64,000 nucleotides of DNA from positions 2,294,001 through 2,358,000 of the forward strand of contig OZ218960.1 in assembly GCA_965112735.1 (NCBI GenBank), given 5' to 3'. Position 1 is the stretch's first letter; each line of letters opens with the position of its first letter. Positions 1 through 10,890 of this stretch are shown here, piece after piece. The stretch comes from Phaeosaccion multiseriatum. Lineage: Eukaryota > Ochrophyta, other classes. The notes under the pieces are model-generated. The model was not told where the DNA came from and did not search any database. It saw only the letters and a list, made by a program, of their open reading frames with translations. Made by a program: the position numbers and the translations under genes.

Positions 1-277
1 CTCTGAGCTCCTCCTCAATGGGGTTGCCTGCGGGGCCCAAGTCTCCGGACGGTGCCGTAAAGTACACCTTAGGAGTAGACAGACACACACAGAGGCAAGA
101 GGGAGGCGTGGGGGGTGAACGTTGGACAGATGGACCGTCAATACACACACACACTGGGATTGAGACCCAATACACACACATATGCACAAGTGCACACACA
201 CACAAACACACACACACATACATGCAAGCACCCACCCGACGCGCACACACACACACACACACACACAAAACACAACA

Positions 278-312
<35 letters not shown>

Positions 313-3300
313 CACAACACACCCCGGCCGTTCACCCTTACATGCATGGCGTGAACATCCTCGTTGGTCCTGAACCACTGCAGGCTCTGGTAGAGCACCC
401 TGTCCGTGAACTCGAGGTCCCTGAGCGTCACCGGCACGCCCAACAAGTGCTTGTACAGGGGTCTGGCCAGGTGCAGGGGCAGCGCCACTGAGTCCATCAG
501 TGCCTTTGCCAAGAAGAAGCCCACAAACTTGTAGGCAAGCTCCATGGAGCCAAACAGCTTCACCGCTCTATCGTAGGCCCGAAAGTGGCGCCTTGTGGCA
601 GGGTTGAGGAGGTAGGTGACGTTGTCGGTGGCCGCATAGGTAAAGAGGCCGAGGGAGGGGTCTGAGATGAGGCTGGCGACGCAAGAGAACCATTCCCTGG
701 CCAGGCCGCCGGCGTCGATGCCCGCCTCTCCCGTGAACTTGAAGCTGAAGGGCTGGCGGAGGCCTCCCGATGCCTGAGGAGCAGCAGCAGCAGTTGGTCA
801 TACAGCAGCGCAGTTTGTGATACATCGGTAGTTTGGTGACAGCAGCAGTCGCGTGTTGAAGAAAGAGCCGCAGTCGCATCGAGCCAAGCCCCCTTTCTCT
901 CACGCTCTCTCTCACGCTCTCTCTCACGCTCTCTCTCACGCTCTCTCTCACGCTCTCTCTCACCCACTCACTTCCTCCCGCCCTCCCGCCTTCCCGCCCT
1001 CTCTTCCTCTCTCCCTTCCTCCCTCCCTCCCTCCCTCCCTCCCTCCCCCTCACCTGCGCTGCATCTGCGGCGAAAAGCTCTCTCACACTGTCCTCTAGGA
1101 GGAAGGCCCTCCGCACCTCCACGAGTCGAGTCACCCGGGGGGGCTCAACCCAGGGCTCCACTAATGGGGACAGCCCTCCACCCTCTGTGTCTAGGATAGC
1201 CAGCGCGTCCTCTGCTGCTGTATTACCAACCGCTGCTGCTGCTGCTGCTGCTGCTCCTGCTGCTGGTGTACCACCAACTGCTGCGGGTGTTGGTGCTCCA
1301 GACCCTCCTCCTCCGCCTCCTCTTTCCCGCTCTGCCCGAGCAGAAGCCTCTCGCCGTATCCGATCGCAGTGCTTCTTGAACCAGCGCCTCTTCCTCTCAA
1401 ATGGCAGCGTCGCCACCAACGCGAGCACCTCCGTGGTGATGGTGTTACTCCTCCCTCCGGCACCCCCCCCCCTCCCGTCCTGCTCGGATTCCAACATGTC
1501 CACGAGCTGCTGTGTGTCTGCCAACTCCTCCTTGAGATCCCTGCCCCTCACCCACTCAATCTTGCCGTCGGTGGTAATCCTCCTCAGCCACGCGCTGTCG
1601 TACCGGAGAGATGGTGTCCTCCTTCTCTTCTTCCTCTGATCCCGCCTCCGCCTCCGCCGCCGCTGCTGCTGCTGCTCCTCCTCTCCCGCCCCAGCGTGTC
1701 CCCTGCTGCCTCCAGCGACCTGCCGACTACTCCGCGCTGATGCAGGCACGCGCCTACCAGGCTGTGGCTCTGACTGTGGCTGTATCACCAACTGCTGTGG
1801 CTGTGGCTGTGGCTGTGCCTCGAGGTTGGTCGGCGCGGCAGCGATGGCGACTCCTCCTCCTCCCCCTCCCCCTCCTCCTCCCGGGCTGTGCGCGGAAGAT
1901 CGGCGGCCATTAGGCCCGTTCATGCTTGTTGCACTTGTCCTCCTCCTCTCCGCTGCCCCCACAGCCATCACACCCATCGGGTCCATTTGGTCCATCGGGC
2001 CCTCGCTTGTCCCTCCGGACTCTCCCCACCCTCCTGCCCTTACACCACTACGACCTACCCTCTCAGCAGCAGGAGCACCACCTGGTAGCAGTACGCCAAC
2101 AGGAGACGACGACGGGTTGTTAAGGCTCTCTTGAAACAGAAGATGGACGCCGCGCTGCCCCTCCGCAGATGCCCACACCAGAGTCGGGGACGAAGCTTCG
2201 CCTTCTTCTCCTTCTCTTTCTACTGCTGCCACTGACGCTGATGCTGTTGTATCACCAGTAACTGTTGCTGTCGGGCTCCCGTTGTGCGTGTGTCGCCGTA
2301 ACCGTCGAAGCGGATCGCTACCACCCCCACCCCCCGCCGCTCGCGCTCTCGCGCCGTGCTCAGAATCCACCCGGCCTTCGCGCCCCCCTCCTGCCTGCCC
2401 TCCTCCTCGCCCTCTTCCTGCCCGCCCATATGCCTGCCCATACCAGTACGAGTTGTGCAAGTTATCTAGCCCAAGCACTGCGAGAGTGCTGCTGTTCAGC
2501 ACGCTGCTGCTGACCTCCTCCTCCTCCCCATCCCCCATCCTCCCTAAGTCTTGCCCCTCCCCATTGTAGCTACTGCCTCCTCCTCCTCCTCCTCCTCCTC
2601 CTCCTCCTCCTCCTCCTCCTCCTCCTCCTTCTCCTCCTCCTTCTCCTCCTCCTCCGCCCCCCCCCCTTGTCCCTCCGTTGCTAAAGCTCATAGTGTCGTC
2701 GCCCTCTAGGAAGGACACATCCGAAGACATCCTACTCATGCTCATACTCCACTCATCTTCGTCAGGCCTGGAGTCCAGAGAGGAACGCAGGTCCCGACTC
2801 CGAGTACTCCCTAAGTGTTCGCTTCCTCCGCTGTCCCTCCTCCCATACGCCGCGCCTTCTCCCCTTGCCCCTTGCCCCGCCCCCCTTCTCCGCTCCTCCT
2901 GCCCCTGCTCCTCTTTAGCCTCCTGCGGCTTCCACACAATGTCTCCATCACTGTTGAGCGCCCTGATGCTTCGGAACACTGCCTCTCCATCTGCCCCCAA
3001 CCTGCCCGCGGTCTGGGATGGAAGAAGGCCCAGCTCGGCAAACCCCTCCTCGTCGCCCTCATCCCTCTCCTCGGCACGGTCGTCATAGTGGTGCCCATGC
3101 TGCTGGTGCCTAGCGAAGAGCGCTCGGTACTCGAGAGACATGTGGCGCTGCGCAGCAGAAAGCACCGGCACCTCCTCTGCGTCTCTCGAAGACAGCGTGG
3201 TGGCCAGTCTCCGCTCGATGGCGTGAGGGGGGTAGTAAGGGCTACCCGACGACTGCTCAGACACCCCACCACCTTCCCCCCACTCCAGAGAGGTTTGGGT

Positions 3301-6300
3301 CCCTCCTTCTCCTCCACTACTCCCAGCATGATCCAACGCATTCAACGCCTGCGTCCCAAGGGTGGGCGATGCAAAAGACCCCCCCCCCCTCCCCCCCCCC
3401 CCCTCTAACATATCCCCCACCCCGAGCGTCAGTCCCGTGCCACTCCTCGAGTCCGTCAGCACAATGGCGTGCATACGCTCGAGCCTCGGCGCGTCGGGCA
3501 AATGAGGAAGGTCTCCAAGTATATCCGCCATTCCTACCCCGTCTCTGAGGTTACTGAAAGGCCCGTCCCAGCGCCGGCCACTCGCATGTTCCACCCCTAT
3601 CCCGCCGTGCCGCCCCATCCGCGGGGAGAGCCTCGCCCCCCCCCCTCCTACTCTTCCCATCCCCACCCCACTGCCGTGTGTCATTCCCTCTCTTACCCCC
3701 CCTCCCCCTTCCCCTCCCACGTCCCCCGGCCCCATAGCAAGGCCCAACGCCTCCTCCTCATCGAGGGAGATGATGGGCGAGCGGCCGATCCTCACCACAG
3801 CAGCTGCCCCTTCCTCCGTCGTCGCCTCGCCCCCGCCCCCGCCCCCGCCCCCACTCCCACTCCCATGCCCCGCTCCTGAGCCTTCTCGCTGCCCTCTCCT
3901 CTCCCCAGTCCGGCGTCTTGCTCTAGACCGCGCCTCTCCCCCCCTCCCACTCCCATGACCCCCTCCCGAACCCTCTCGTTGCCCCCTCCTCTCCCCTGGC
4001 CTACGCCTCCCTCTAGACCGCTGCCTCTCCGTGGGTCGCTCTGGAGGGGGGGCCATGATGATGTGGTGGTCGATGATGTGGTGGTCGGGTGCCGCTTGCT
4101 GATACGGCTCGTGGCACTCCGACAAGGCCCCCCGGGACTGCCCTAACGAGCGGCGTCGGTGATCAGCAATGCCACTCTCACTCTGGCTCTGATGCTGGAG
4201 TGTGAGAGCTCCTCCAGATCTGATAAGCTGTGCTCAACGGGAGGAAAGTTAAGCACAAGTGGGTCGGGAGAGGACGGATGGTGAGGGTGCGTGTGAGTGT
4301 GAGAGAGTGAGGTCAGTCGGTCAGTCGGTCGGTCGGTCCTCCCTTGCCCGTCCAGTCGTTTTCTCATGCGCCAACTCATCAAGCAAACAACCAACTACCC
4401 AACCACCACTCTTACATTCTCCAGGTGTGCGGAGCCGTGGAAGGACGAGATCCTTCCCTGCCGCTGCTGCTCCTGCACATGACTGAGCACGGCCTGTCTT
4501 CTCGAGCGCCTCGCGTTGAAGAGTTGCTCCTTCCACAGCGCCTTGCTCTTGTTCTTAACGAGCTGGCGGATGAGAAGGAAGGCCACAAGAAGGCGACACG
4601 CCCCCACCCCTCCCAACGCAGCACGTAACCCCTTCGCTGCTCCCATGCTGCGCATATGGCCGAGCCCGACCCTCGCGTTGAGCGCAGTGGACACCTCCCA
4701 CGCCCCCAGCCCCAGCGAAGCGACGATGACCCCCAAGTACAGCAGCTCCACCATGAAAGGAAAGGCCCGACCCAGAGACACGGGACGCACGAGTCGGATG
4801 AAGGACACGTAGACCAAAAGGAGGACACTCAACAGCGTGCCGCATAGCACTGAGCTACCGAGCACGACCGCGCCGCCCCTCTCCTCATCGAACAGCGCCT
4901 CGTCGCCTCCCTCGTGTCGAGCGGAGCCAAAGAGTACCCACAACACGCTCTCCACGGGCAGCAGCAGCGCCTGAGGAAGGACGGAGGACGTTGAGACGTC
5001 GACGTTGGTTTGTTGGATGGGGCAGAAGGGGGTGGGGATGAGAGTGGCAGCTTAGCTTCGTGTTAGTTAGAGAGCAAGTGCTGAGAAACGCACTCTCTGT
5101 CTCGTGGACACACACCTGCGCTGTGCAGAACATCAGTGCGGGCTTCGAAGCCGACCTGAGAGGAGGGACAGGGGAAAGGGGCAGGGGGGAGGAGAGGAGG
5201 GGGGGGGGGCATGCACGGCACACATGAAGCACCAGACAGAAGACGCAAATAACGAAGGGGGAAAGGGGGCGCTCAGCAGAGACCAGAGAAAGCAAAGCAA
5301 GCAAGCAATGGATGGACAAACCAGCTAGACTCTCTCCACGACACTCTGCCACCCCCGCACATCGCGCTCTTGTCACCCTCCCAACACACACAGACACAGA
5401 CAACACACACACAGACACAGACAACACACACACAGACAGACAGCACACACAGACAACACATACACACAGACAACACAAACACACAACACATACACACACA
5501 GACAACACAAACACAGACAACACAAACACAGACAACACACACAGACAACACATACACACCAGCCAACACATACACACAGACAAACACAAACACACAACAC
5601 ATACACACACACACAGACAACACATACAGACAACACAAACACACACAGACAACACAAACACACATACACACACACAGACCCCCCCCCCCCCACTACCCGT
5701 CATATACCTAGCGGTGTCTAGGGCTGCTTGGGACTCAAAGTAATCGCACAGGAAGCCCAAGTTGGTCCACTTGGCGCCCTCCAGAGCCGTGGAGCGCAGC
5801 AGTCGCAAAGCCTTGAGCAGGGCCACCGTCGCCAAGCTCCAGAACAGCGCTTGAGAAGCCATGAGGGCCCAAAACACATATGGGTAGCTGCCGTGTACCT
5901 CGCTGCGGCTGAGCAGGAGGGCCACAGCCAGGTTGTAGAGCACTGTGAGCAGCGAGAACAAGACGTTGAGCCATACGAGGCGGCGGTAGCGCATGACGTG
6001 GCTGACGTGACTGAGGGGCATCATCTCGCTGACAAACGTCACAACGTATAGCGCCACACACACCAAGCCCAGTACGATCTCCGCAGCCACTAGTTGACTC
6101 CCTAGGGGCCACGCCCGCTCTGTGCCGCCATCTCCTTCCCCTTCCCCTTCCCCTTCCTCCCCCTGCCCTCCCTCCGTGTCACGAGCCGCCCTCCTTGCAT
6201 AGTCGAAGAAGAACACAGCAAAGACCGCATTGAGGGGTACTTCCACCACTGCAAAGTACACGAGGAAAGGATAGAGCACCGCTGTGCCCGGGTAGGAGCC

Positions 6301-8359
6301 CGACGAATACATCCACTGCGGCACGGCAAGCGACTGCGATTGCGAGTTCGATTGCGTGTGCGAGTCTGAGCGCGAGCTGTGTACCCCGTCTCCTCCTTGC
6401 GACAAGGCTCCGGGAGGAGAGCTCGACCCCGCTTCGCCTCCTCCTCCTCCTCCTCCTCCTCCTCCTCCTCCTCCTCCTCTGCCACCCCTGCCCCCCTCCC
6501 TCCCCCCCCCCCCCCCGGTGAGCGTGCTGCCCAGATATGAGACGGTCTGCACAAAGAGCATAACGTCGTCCAAAGCGCTGCGCCGCACAGAGAGGAAGAG
6601 CAGCAAGCCCGCTAGGAATATGAAGTACGCACATCCCGTGGCGTGGAGCACAACCCAGCCGAGCATCTCCGGCGCCTTTATCTCTCTATAGTATGTGGTG
6701 CTGTCTATACTGAGGGTGGAGAAGAGGTCTCCCAGCTTGAGACACACATCCCCCACCATGAGCAGTGCGAAGACGAGCACGTGCCTGCGGATGGGCAACT
6801 GCTGAGGCTCGAGCAACTCCAGGCCCTTGAGGAACACCTGAGTGAGTGAGTGAGTGAGTGAGTGAGTGAGTGGGGGGTGGGTCAAGAGTAACCAAGAGCA
6901 AACAGGCAAGGAGGGGTTAGGTGAGCGCGTGCATGCCCTCTTCGCCCCCAAACAGGTAGGTAAGAGGCAAGCAAGCCAACAGGTAGGTAAGAGGCAAGCA
7001 AGCCAACAAGCAGGCAAGTCGGAGAGAGCCCCAAGTACAAGTACGACGCTCGCTACCTCAGGGCAAACTACTTACGGCCAGCGCAAGGGCGTTTCCTCCC
7101 CTCAACTATTCAATTCACCTGGTTGAAACTGTAACCCCTCAACTATTCACTTCACCTGGTTGAAACTGTAACCGCACAACCCCACCAACAAGCTCCATGA
7201 CACCTCCAGCAGCAGAAGGATGCGCACAACATCGTTGCTTCCCCCCGCCACCTGCCACACACTGAGGGCCGCGATCTGCGCCAAGAAGAAGGGCACCCTT
7301 GACCTCGCCCAGAGGCTGTAGGCCTGCGCAAGCACCTTCATACCGCGAAAGTCGGGCTCCAGGTCCGCGCTGCCGATGAGCTGCGTGATACGCTTGGCGA
7401 TGGCGCCCATGGTCCACGCAGCGAGGGCCCAGCTCAGGCACACGCACGCTGCAGTGAGGAAGAACACAATAGACTGTGGGTCCCGAAGGGCCCCTCCTAT
7501 CGAGGCGCCCCGCGGTCGGCCCATGTCGGTGTCCACGAAGAGTGCGATGGTCACGGCCACCACTGCCAGCGCCTGGAGCCTGTCCAACAGCTGCCCTACG
7601 TGCTTGGTGGGTACCCCACACAGCGTTCTATGCATGATGCCCAAGCCTCTCGCCCCTGCCGCCTGTGCAGTGGCCCCCGCTGTCAGATCTGCAGTCAGGC
7701 CAAGCGATCGTCGGCCGCCCACGGTGCCGTCGTTGAAGGTGGGGAACTCGTCGGGTGCAGGAGGGTGGCTGTCTATCGCGAGGGAGAAGCCCAGGCGCTG
7801 CAGGCAAGGTGGGCTGCACAGCAACAGGGAGAGCAGGTTGGTGCCGCTGAACCACGACCACAGCCACATGGGCACCGTCATGGCGAGAAGGAGATACCAT
7901 TCTCGTGCAGGTCCGAAGCGTTGGTAGGTCACCGCGAGAGCAGCAGCCTGGCAGGGCAGGGTAGGGCAGGGTGGGGTGGGATTGAAAAAAGACGGATGGG
8001 GATCTTGCCGAGGTGCCCGCGCGCGCGAGAGAGAGAGAGAGAGAAAGAGAGAGTCGGGGAGGGATGGCATACACACACACAGAGAGAGAGAGGCGGGGAG
8101 GAAGGACAGAGAGAGGGAGACGGGGAGAAGAGGAAGGGGGAAAGAAGGAAAGAGACAAAGGGAGAGAGAGAGCCAGACATGCAGAGAGAAAGAGAGAGAC
8201 AGGAGATGAAGATGGAGGAGGACAAGAGCGGGAGATGCTGGGATCGCGTATCCGTACGATGCTCCACCCTGTACCCACCTGCACCAAGCCATGGAGGGTG
8301 ATGGCCCGATAGATGCCAAACGGCGGATCATTCCACTTCCGATTCCGCTCCATGACCAT
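1..8359 (-). CDS. Multi-pass membrane protein fused to a HECT E3 ubiquitin ligase (3' end beyond window)
   Basis: Transcribed right to left. Proposed exons: 8359-8279, 7947-7156, 6837-5708, 5155-5116 (40 nt), 4970-4416, 4227-1054, 773-342, 67-1; phases agree throughout. The ATG at 8359 starts MVMERNRKW. About 860 residues follow with roughly 11-14 hydrophobic spans. Then comes about 1060 residues of Gly/Ser/Arg/Glu-rich low complexity. Exons 773-342 and 67-1 encode the HECT N-lobe: GIDAGGLAREWF, ELAYKFVGFFLAKAL, RPLYKHLLG and DLEFTDRVLYQSLQW. The HECT C-lobe with its catalytic cysteine lies off the left edge. HECT enzymes pass ubiquitin from E2 to substrate through that cysteine. The fusion depends on acceptor CACAG at 4228; using TTGAG five bases earlier would end the membrane protein at 4143 and leave a separate HECT gene starting near the ATG at 4056. 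The HECT assignment is firm; the membrane part matches no family I recognise. Confidence 0.8.
125..330. repeat. (CA)n microsatellite in HECT gene intron
   Basis: Interrupted CA repeats fill most of the intron between HECT exons 773-342 and 67-1. Confidence 0.9.
893..963. repeat. 12-bp minisatellite in HECT gene intron
   Basis: CTCTCTCACGCT-type units recur about six times inside intron 774-1053. They are followed by CCCT/CCTT-rich sequence up to the donor. Confidence 0.85.
1054..4227 (-). other. Giant low-complexity exon of the HECT gene
   Basis: A single open stretch of 1058 codons lies between the membrane region and the HECT domain. It contains polyglycine runs (coded by the CTC-type repeat near 2574-2660), Ser/Glu-rich segments, basic RRRR stretches and several copies of the dispersed GGTGATAC motif (1221, 1267, 1781, 2249). 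It is probably intrinsically disordered. The openness of the frame from 4227 down to 1054 is the direct evidence that it is coding. Confidence 0.7.
5385..5682. repeat. ACACAGACA-type repeat in intron
   Basis: Irregular ACACAGACA and ACACATAC units cover about 300 bp of the intron between exons 6837-5708 and 5155-5116 of the membrane-HECT gene. A poly-C run follows next to the donor side. Confidence 0.85.
7098..7171. repeat. Tandem duplication of an exon end plus splice donor
   Basis: Two 37-bp copies (7098-7134 and 7135-7171) differ at one base. Each contains the last coding bases and the GT donor of the exon 7947-7156 on the minus strand. The copy nearer the exon carries the working donor. 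The frame reads into a stop if the exon is extended, so the second copy is a decoy inside the intron. Confidence 0.85.
8028..8215. repeat. GA-rich tract in first intron
   Basis: GAGA/GGGA-rich sequence fills the first intron of the membrane-HECT gene. On the transcribed strand it is a CT-rich polypyrimidine stretch leading to acceptor 7948. Confidence 0.85.
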
Positions 8360-8563
8360 TCTCTCCGCCCCTCACTGCAGCTAGGCTGAACGGGCAAGCC
8401 AAGATTCAAGCCTCATGGCGAAGAAAGCCGGGGAACACCCGAGAAACAGGGTACGACTAGCGAACGAGCCGATGCCCAACTCTTCCATCTCCAACAGTTG
8501 GCGTGACTGAATGACCAACACGTGAATTCCGTGACCACCATCTCTTTTATCTTTCTCGGGGCT

Positions 8564-9140
8564 ATGGAGGCCGACGCCGCACAATGGAAGAGCCTCCTTT
8601 CCCCCTTACTCCGTGACGACTTGGTGTCGGCTGTGGCGCTTCTGGACAGGCATGGATCCACCCTTTTTTCAACAGCAAAGCCGAACTTCCGCCTGCCCTC
8701 GAGCGCGGCCAGGAATCTGCTGCTCGAAGGGGAGGGGAGGGAGCTGCTCGCCGCTCTTTCCCGTATTCACCTCTCGGCTGGTGAAGGAGTGGAGATTACT
8801 ACTACTCCCTCTCTTCAAGGTAGGCTCTTTCATCGTTTTGCTGTGCATCACTCAACGCTCAAAGCCCTCTCGGACCCCGCTTCCTTTTCCTGCCCCAGTA
8901 ATGGGTCGTACTTTCCTCATCCACCGATGCACATCCACCAGCCTCTTCGCGGTCGGTGCCGGTCGAGTGCTGGGTGTCCTGGCGAGGGAGATGCGTTTGG
9001 GAATACTCGTCGTCGTGTATCTGGCCCGACTCCCGACCGGCACCCCCCGAGTAGCTTTGCTCGCAGACCTGTTCTGCGCTCGCTGGCAGCACAAGCTACT
9101 GCCCCCCCAGGGGCTGCACCAGTCTGAGGGGGGCTCCTGA
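8564..9140 (+). CDS. Unknown small protein, two exons
   Basis: Exon 1 runs 8564-8819 (an in-frame upstream ATG exists at 8522). The donor is CAAG|GTAGGC, phase 1, and the acceptor CCCCAG precedes exon 2 at 8899-9140. The joined product is about 165 residues. It starts MEADAAQWKSLLSPLLRDDL and has a hydrophobic, beta-like middle (GRTFLIHRCTSTSLFAVGAG, then LGILVVVYLARL). The second half has an alternating hydrophobic pattern that could suit a small longin or roadblock-like fold, but I do not recognise the family. It is divergent from the membrane-HECT gene, about 200 bp away, so the two may share a promoter region. Exon 2 could be read in another frame with low-complexity sequence, so the model is tentative. 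Confidence 0.45.
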
Positions 9141-10210
9141 TATGGTAGCTCAGGGGAAAGGGACAACCTCCCTCAACTCGGCGGTGGTGGTGGAGCGAGG
9201 ACCTGCCTCTATTCCGAGCATCGCACATCGGAATGACTTCGAAAGAGGGCGCCGGATCCGAGAAGAATCACTAGTAAGACTATGTGCTACTGTAACCAAG
9301 GGCCAGCCATCGTGATGTTGATCCTCCAGGCAGGCACGCAGTGTCCTTGAACAGTTGGTGTCCTTCAGTCCTGGAGGAGGGACGGAGTGCGGAGTCTTGC
9401 AGCGGAGAGCAGCAGTGTCGCGGAGCCAGCAGCAGGGCATTGTGCATGCATGAGACTGCATGTCATGTAGTACCCTCTTATTGCCACACCGGTACTTGTC
9501 AGTGGGCTGTGCAGAAGGCGGGGAGGTCCGCGGCTCCAAGTGAGCATGTGTACAACAGCCTGGGGGGGATGCGCCACCGCCGCGGGACCTGAGGGCGAGG
9601 GGGTGAGGTAGTGGAGCTGCATCGAGGGGGTGAGGTAGTGGATGCACTGATTCCCTCCCCCGACACAGCTGCTCGACTGCTCCAACTCTGCCCTGAAACC
9701 CAGCTTCTGAAACGGTGGTTTTTTTTTGTTGTTGTTTGCTTCTCTTCTCTTTTTCTCGTGTCCAAGAGCCTTCTTTGTTGTCTTTTCTCTCTCGCCTTGC
9801 TTTCTCGAATCCCCAAGGACAACGTCATGGAGAAGGAAATACTTGTAAGGAAATAGAGAAGAGATTCCCCCGGGGGGCGGAGGGGAGGCCCAGGGGGGCA
9901 CTCCGTACGGAGGCACGGCCATACAAAGAGGGCAGCAGCGGTGACAGCGGGGGAGGGGGGGAGTAAGAGTGTTGTTAACTTTCGTACCCTTTGCGGGACA
10001 CACCCCTTATTAAGGTGATTCCTATTCTAAGGACTACCCCGACCCTAAGTATATCCTATTATTAAATCCCCCCTCCCTCCTTCCGTCTCCTTCTTTTACC
10101 ATTTAGTTCCTTTTGGGACGGAACGGCAAGGCGCATTTGGTCCGTCTGCTCAGATGTTTATCAAAACACTCGCCACCCTGGGGGGCACTTTATTGACTTA
10201 ACTGGGGGGC

Positions 10211-10333
10211 TGAAAGGTCGACCCCTGACACGCTATCGCCCACTTTCTCGATAACGCGCTATCGGCCGCCGACCGATAGCGGATAGCGCGCCGGCGATAG
10301 CCGATAGCGGATAGCATGTCAGGGGTCGAGGGA
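10211..10333. mobile_element. MITE-like foldback element 1
   Basis: The ends carry an inverted repeat built on TCGACCCCTGACA and its complement (10218-10230 against 10317-10329). The inside is made of repeated CGATAGC/GCTATCG palindromes, so almost the whole 123 bp can fold. The 8-bp direct repeat TGGGGGGC flanks it (10203-10210 and 10334-10341), which looks like a target-site duplication. It has no coding capacity, so it would be non-autonomous. Confidence 0.65.
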
Positions 10334-10556
10334 TGGGGGGCACGAACATCTGGACATGAGGGCTTATGCGAGAGCTGTTTTTGCGTCATTCGACGGCGAT
10401 TGGCCGTGGCCCTCCAGCGGGCCCGACACGAGCGATCGATTCGCCACAGGATCCTAGCTGGCATCAACTTTGTTCCGATGGGGTCGAATGGGGAGGACTG
10501 ACGAGTCGGAGAGATACGAATACTAATAGGGGGCTTAGCTAAGTTTCGATAAGTTC

Positions 10557-10788
10557 TCGACGTTCGGCTCCAGGCGAGGTTTCTCGGGCTTTAGGCTTCT
10601 GGGCCGTAGCCCCCTCCAGGCTTCGGGCTTCTGGCCGCAGGCCAGCGCAGGCTTCTGGCCGCAGGCCAGTGGTCAGGCTTCAGGCTTCGCAGGCTGGGAG
10701 AAAAATGGGGGACTTGGCAGGCTTTTCGCTACTTTCTGCAGGCTTAATCGGGGGCTCGAGAGACCTCGCCTGGAGCCGACGACGTCGA
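10557..10788. mobile_element. MITE-like element 2 with about 38-bp terminal inverted repeats
   Basis: The left end holds CGGCTCCAGGCGAGGT and the right end its complement CCTCGCCTGGAGCCG, within imperfect terminal repeats of about 38 bp. The direct repeat AAGTTCTC is present at both borders (10551-10558 and 10789-10796), overlapping the left terminus by two bases. The interior has two near-identical copies of a GGCTTCTGGCCGCAGGCCAG unit (about 10627-10670) and several AGGCTT words. It is 232 bp long and non-coding. An 8-bp duplication is the size expected for hAT-type elements. Confidence 0.75.
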
Positions 10789-10890
10789 AAGTTCTCCGGG
10801 GCGGTGAGGCGTTACTTTTAGACAACCATAGATGGCACTTTAAAATAAATTTCCTTTTTTACTCTGTTGACTTTTGCGATCGATCTTTCG

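Larger units (their letters stand above)
9141..10890. other. Gene-poor interval
   Basis: I see no convincing coding exons here. Open frames lack family resemblance and splice support. The interval holds two inverted-repeat elements (10211-10333 and 10557-10788), a T-rich patch near 9720-9780, and the upstream region of the ribokinase gene. Confidence 0.6.

Noticed and set aside
4143-4394. Separate C-terminal exon ending the membrane protein at 4143
   Set aside because: Needs the weaker TTGAG acceptor; kept only as the alternative to the HECT fusion model.
9365-10003. Minus-strand 212-residue frame upstream of the ribokinase gene
   Set aside because: It is proline/basic-rich without recognisable segments and lacks an ATG context or splice partners.
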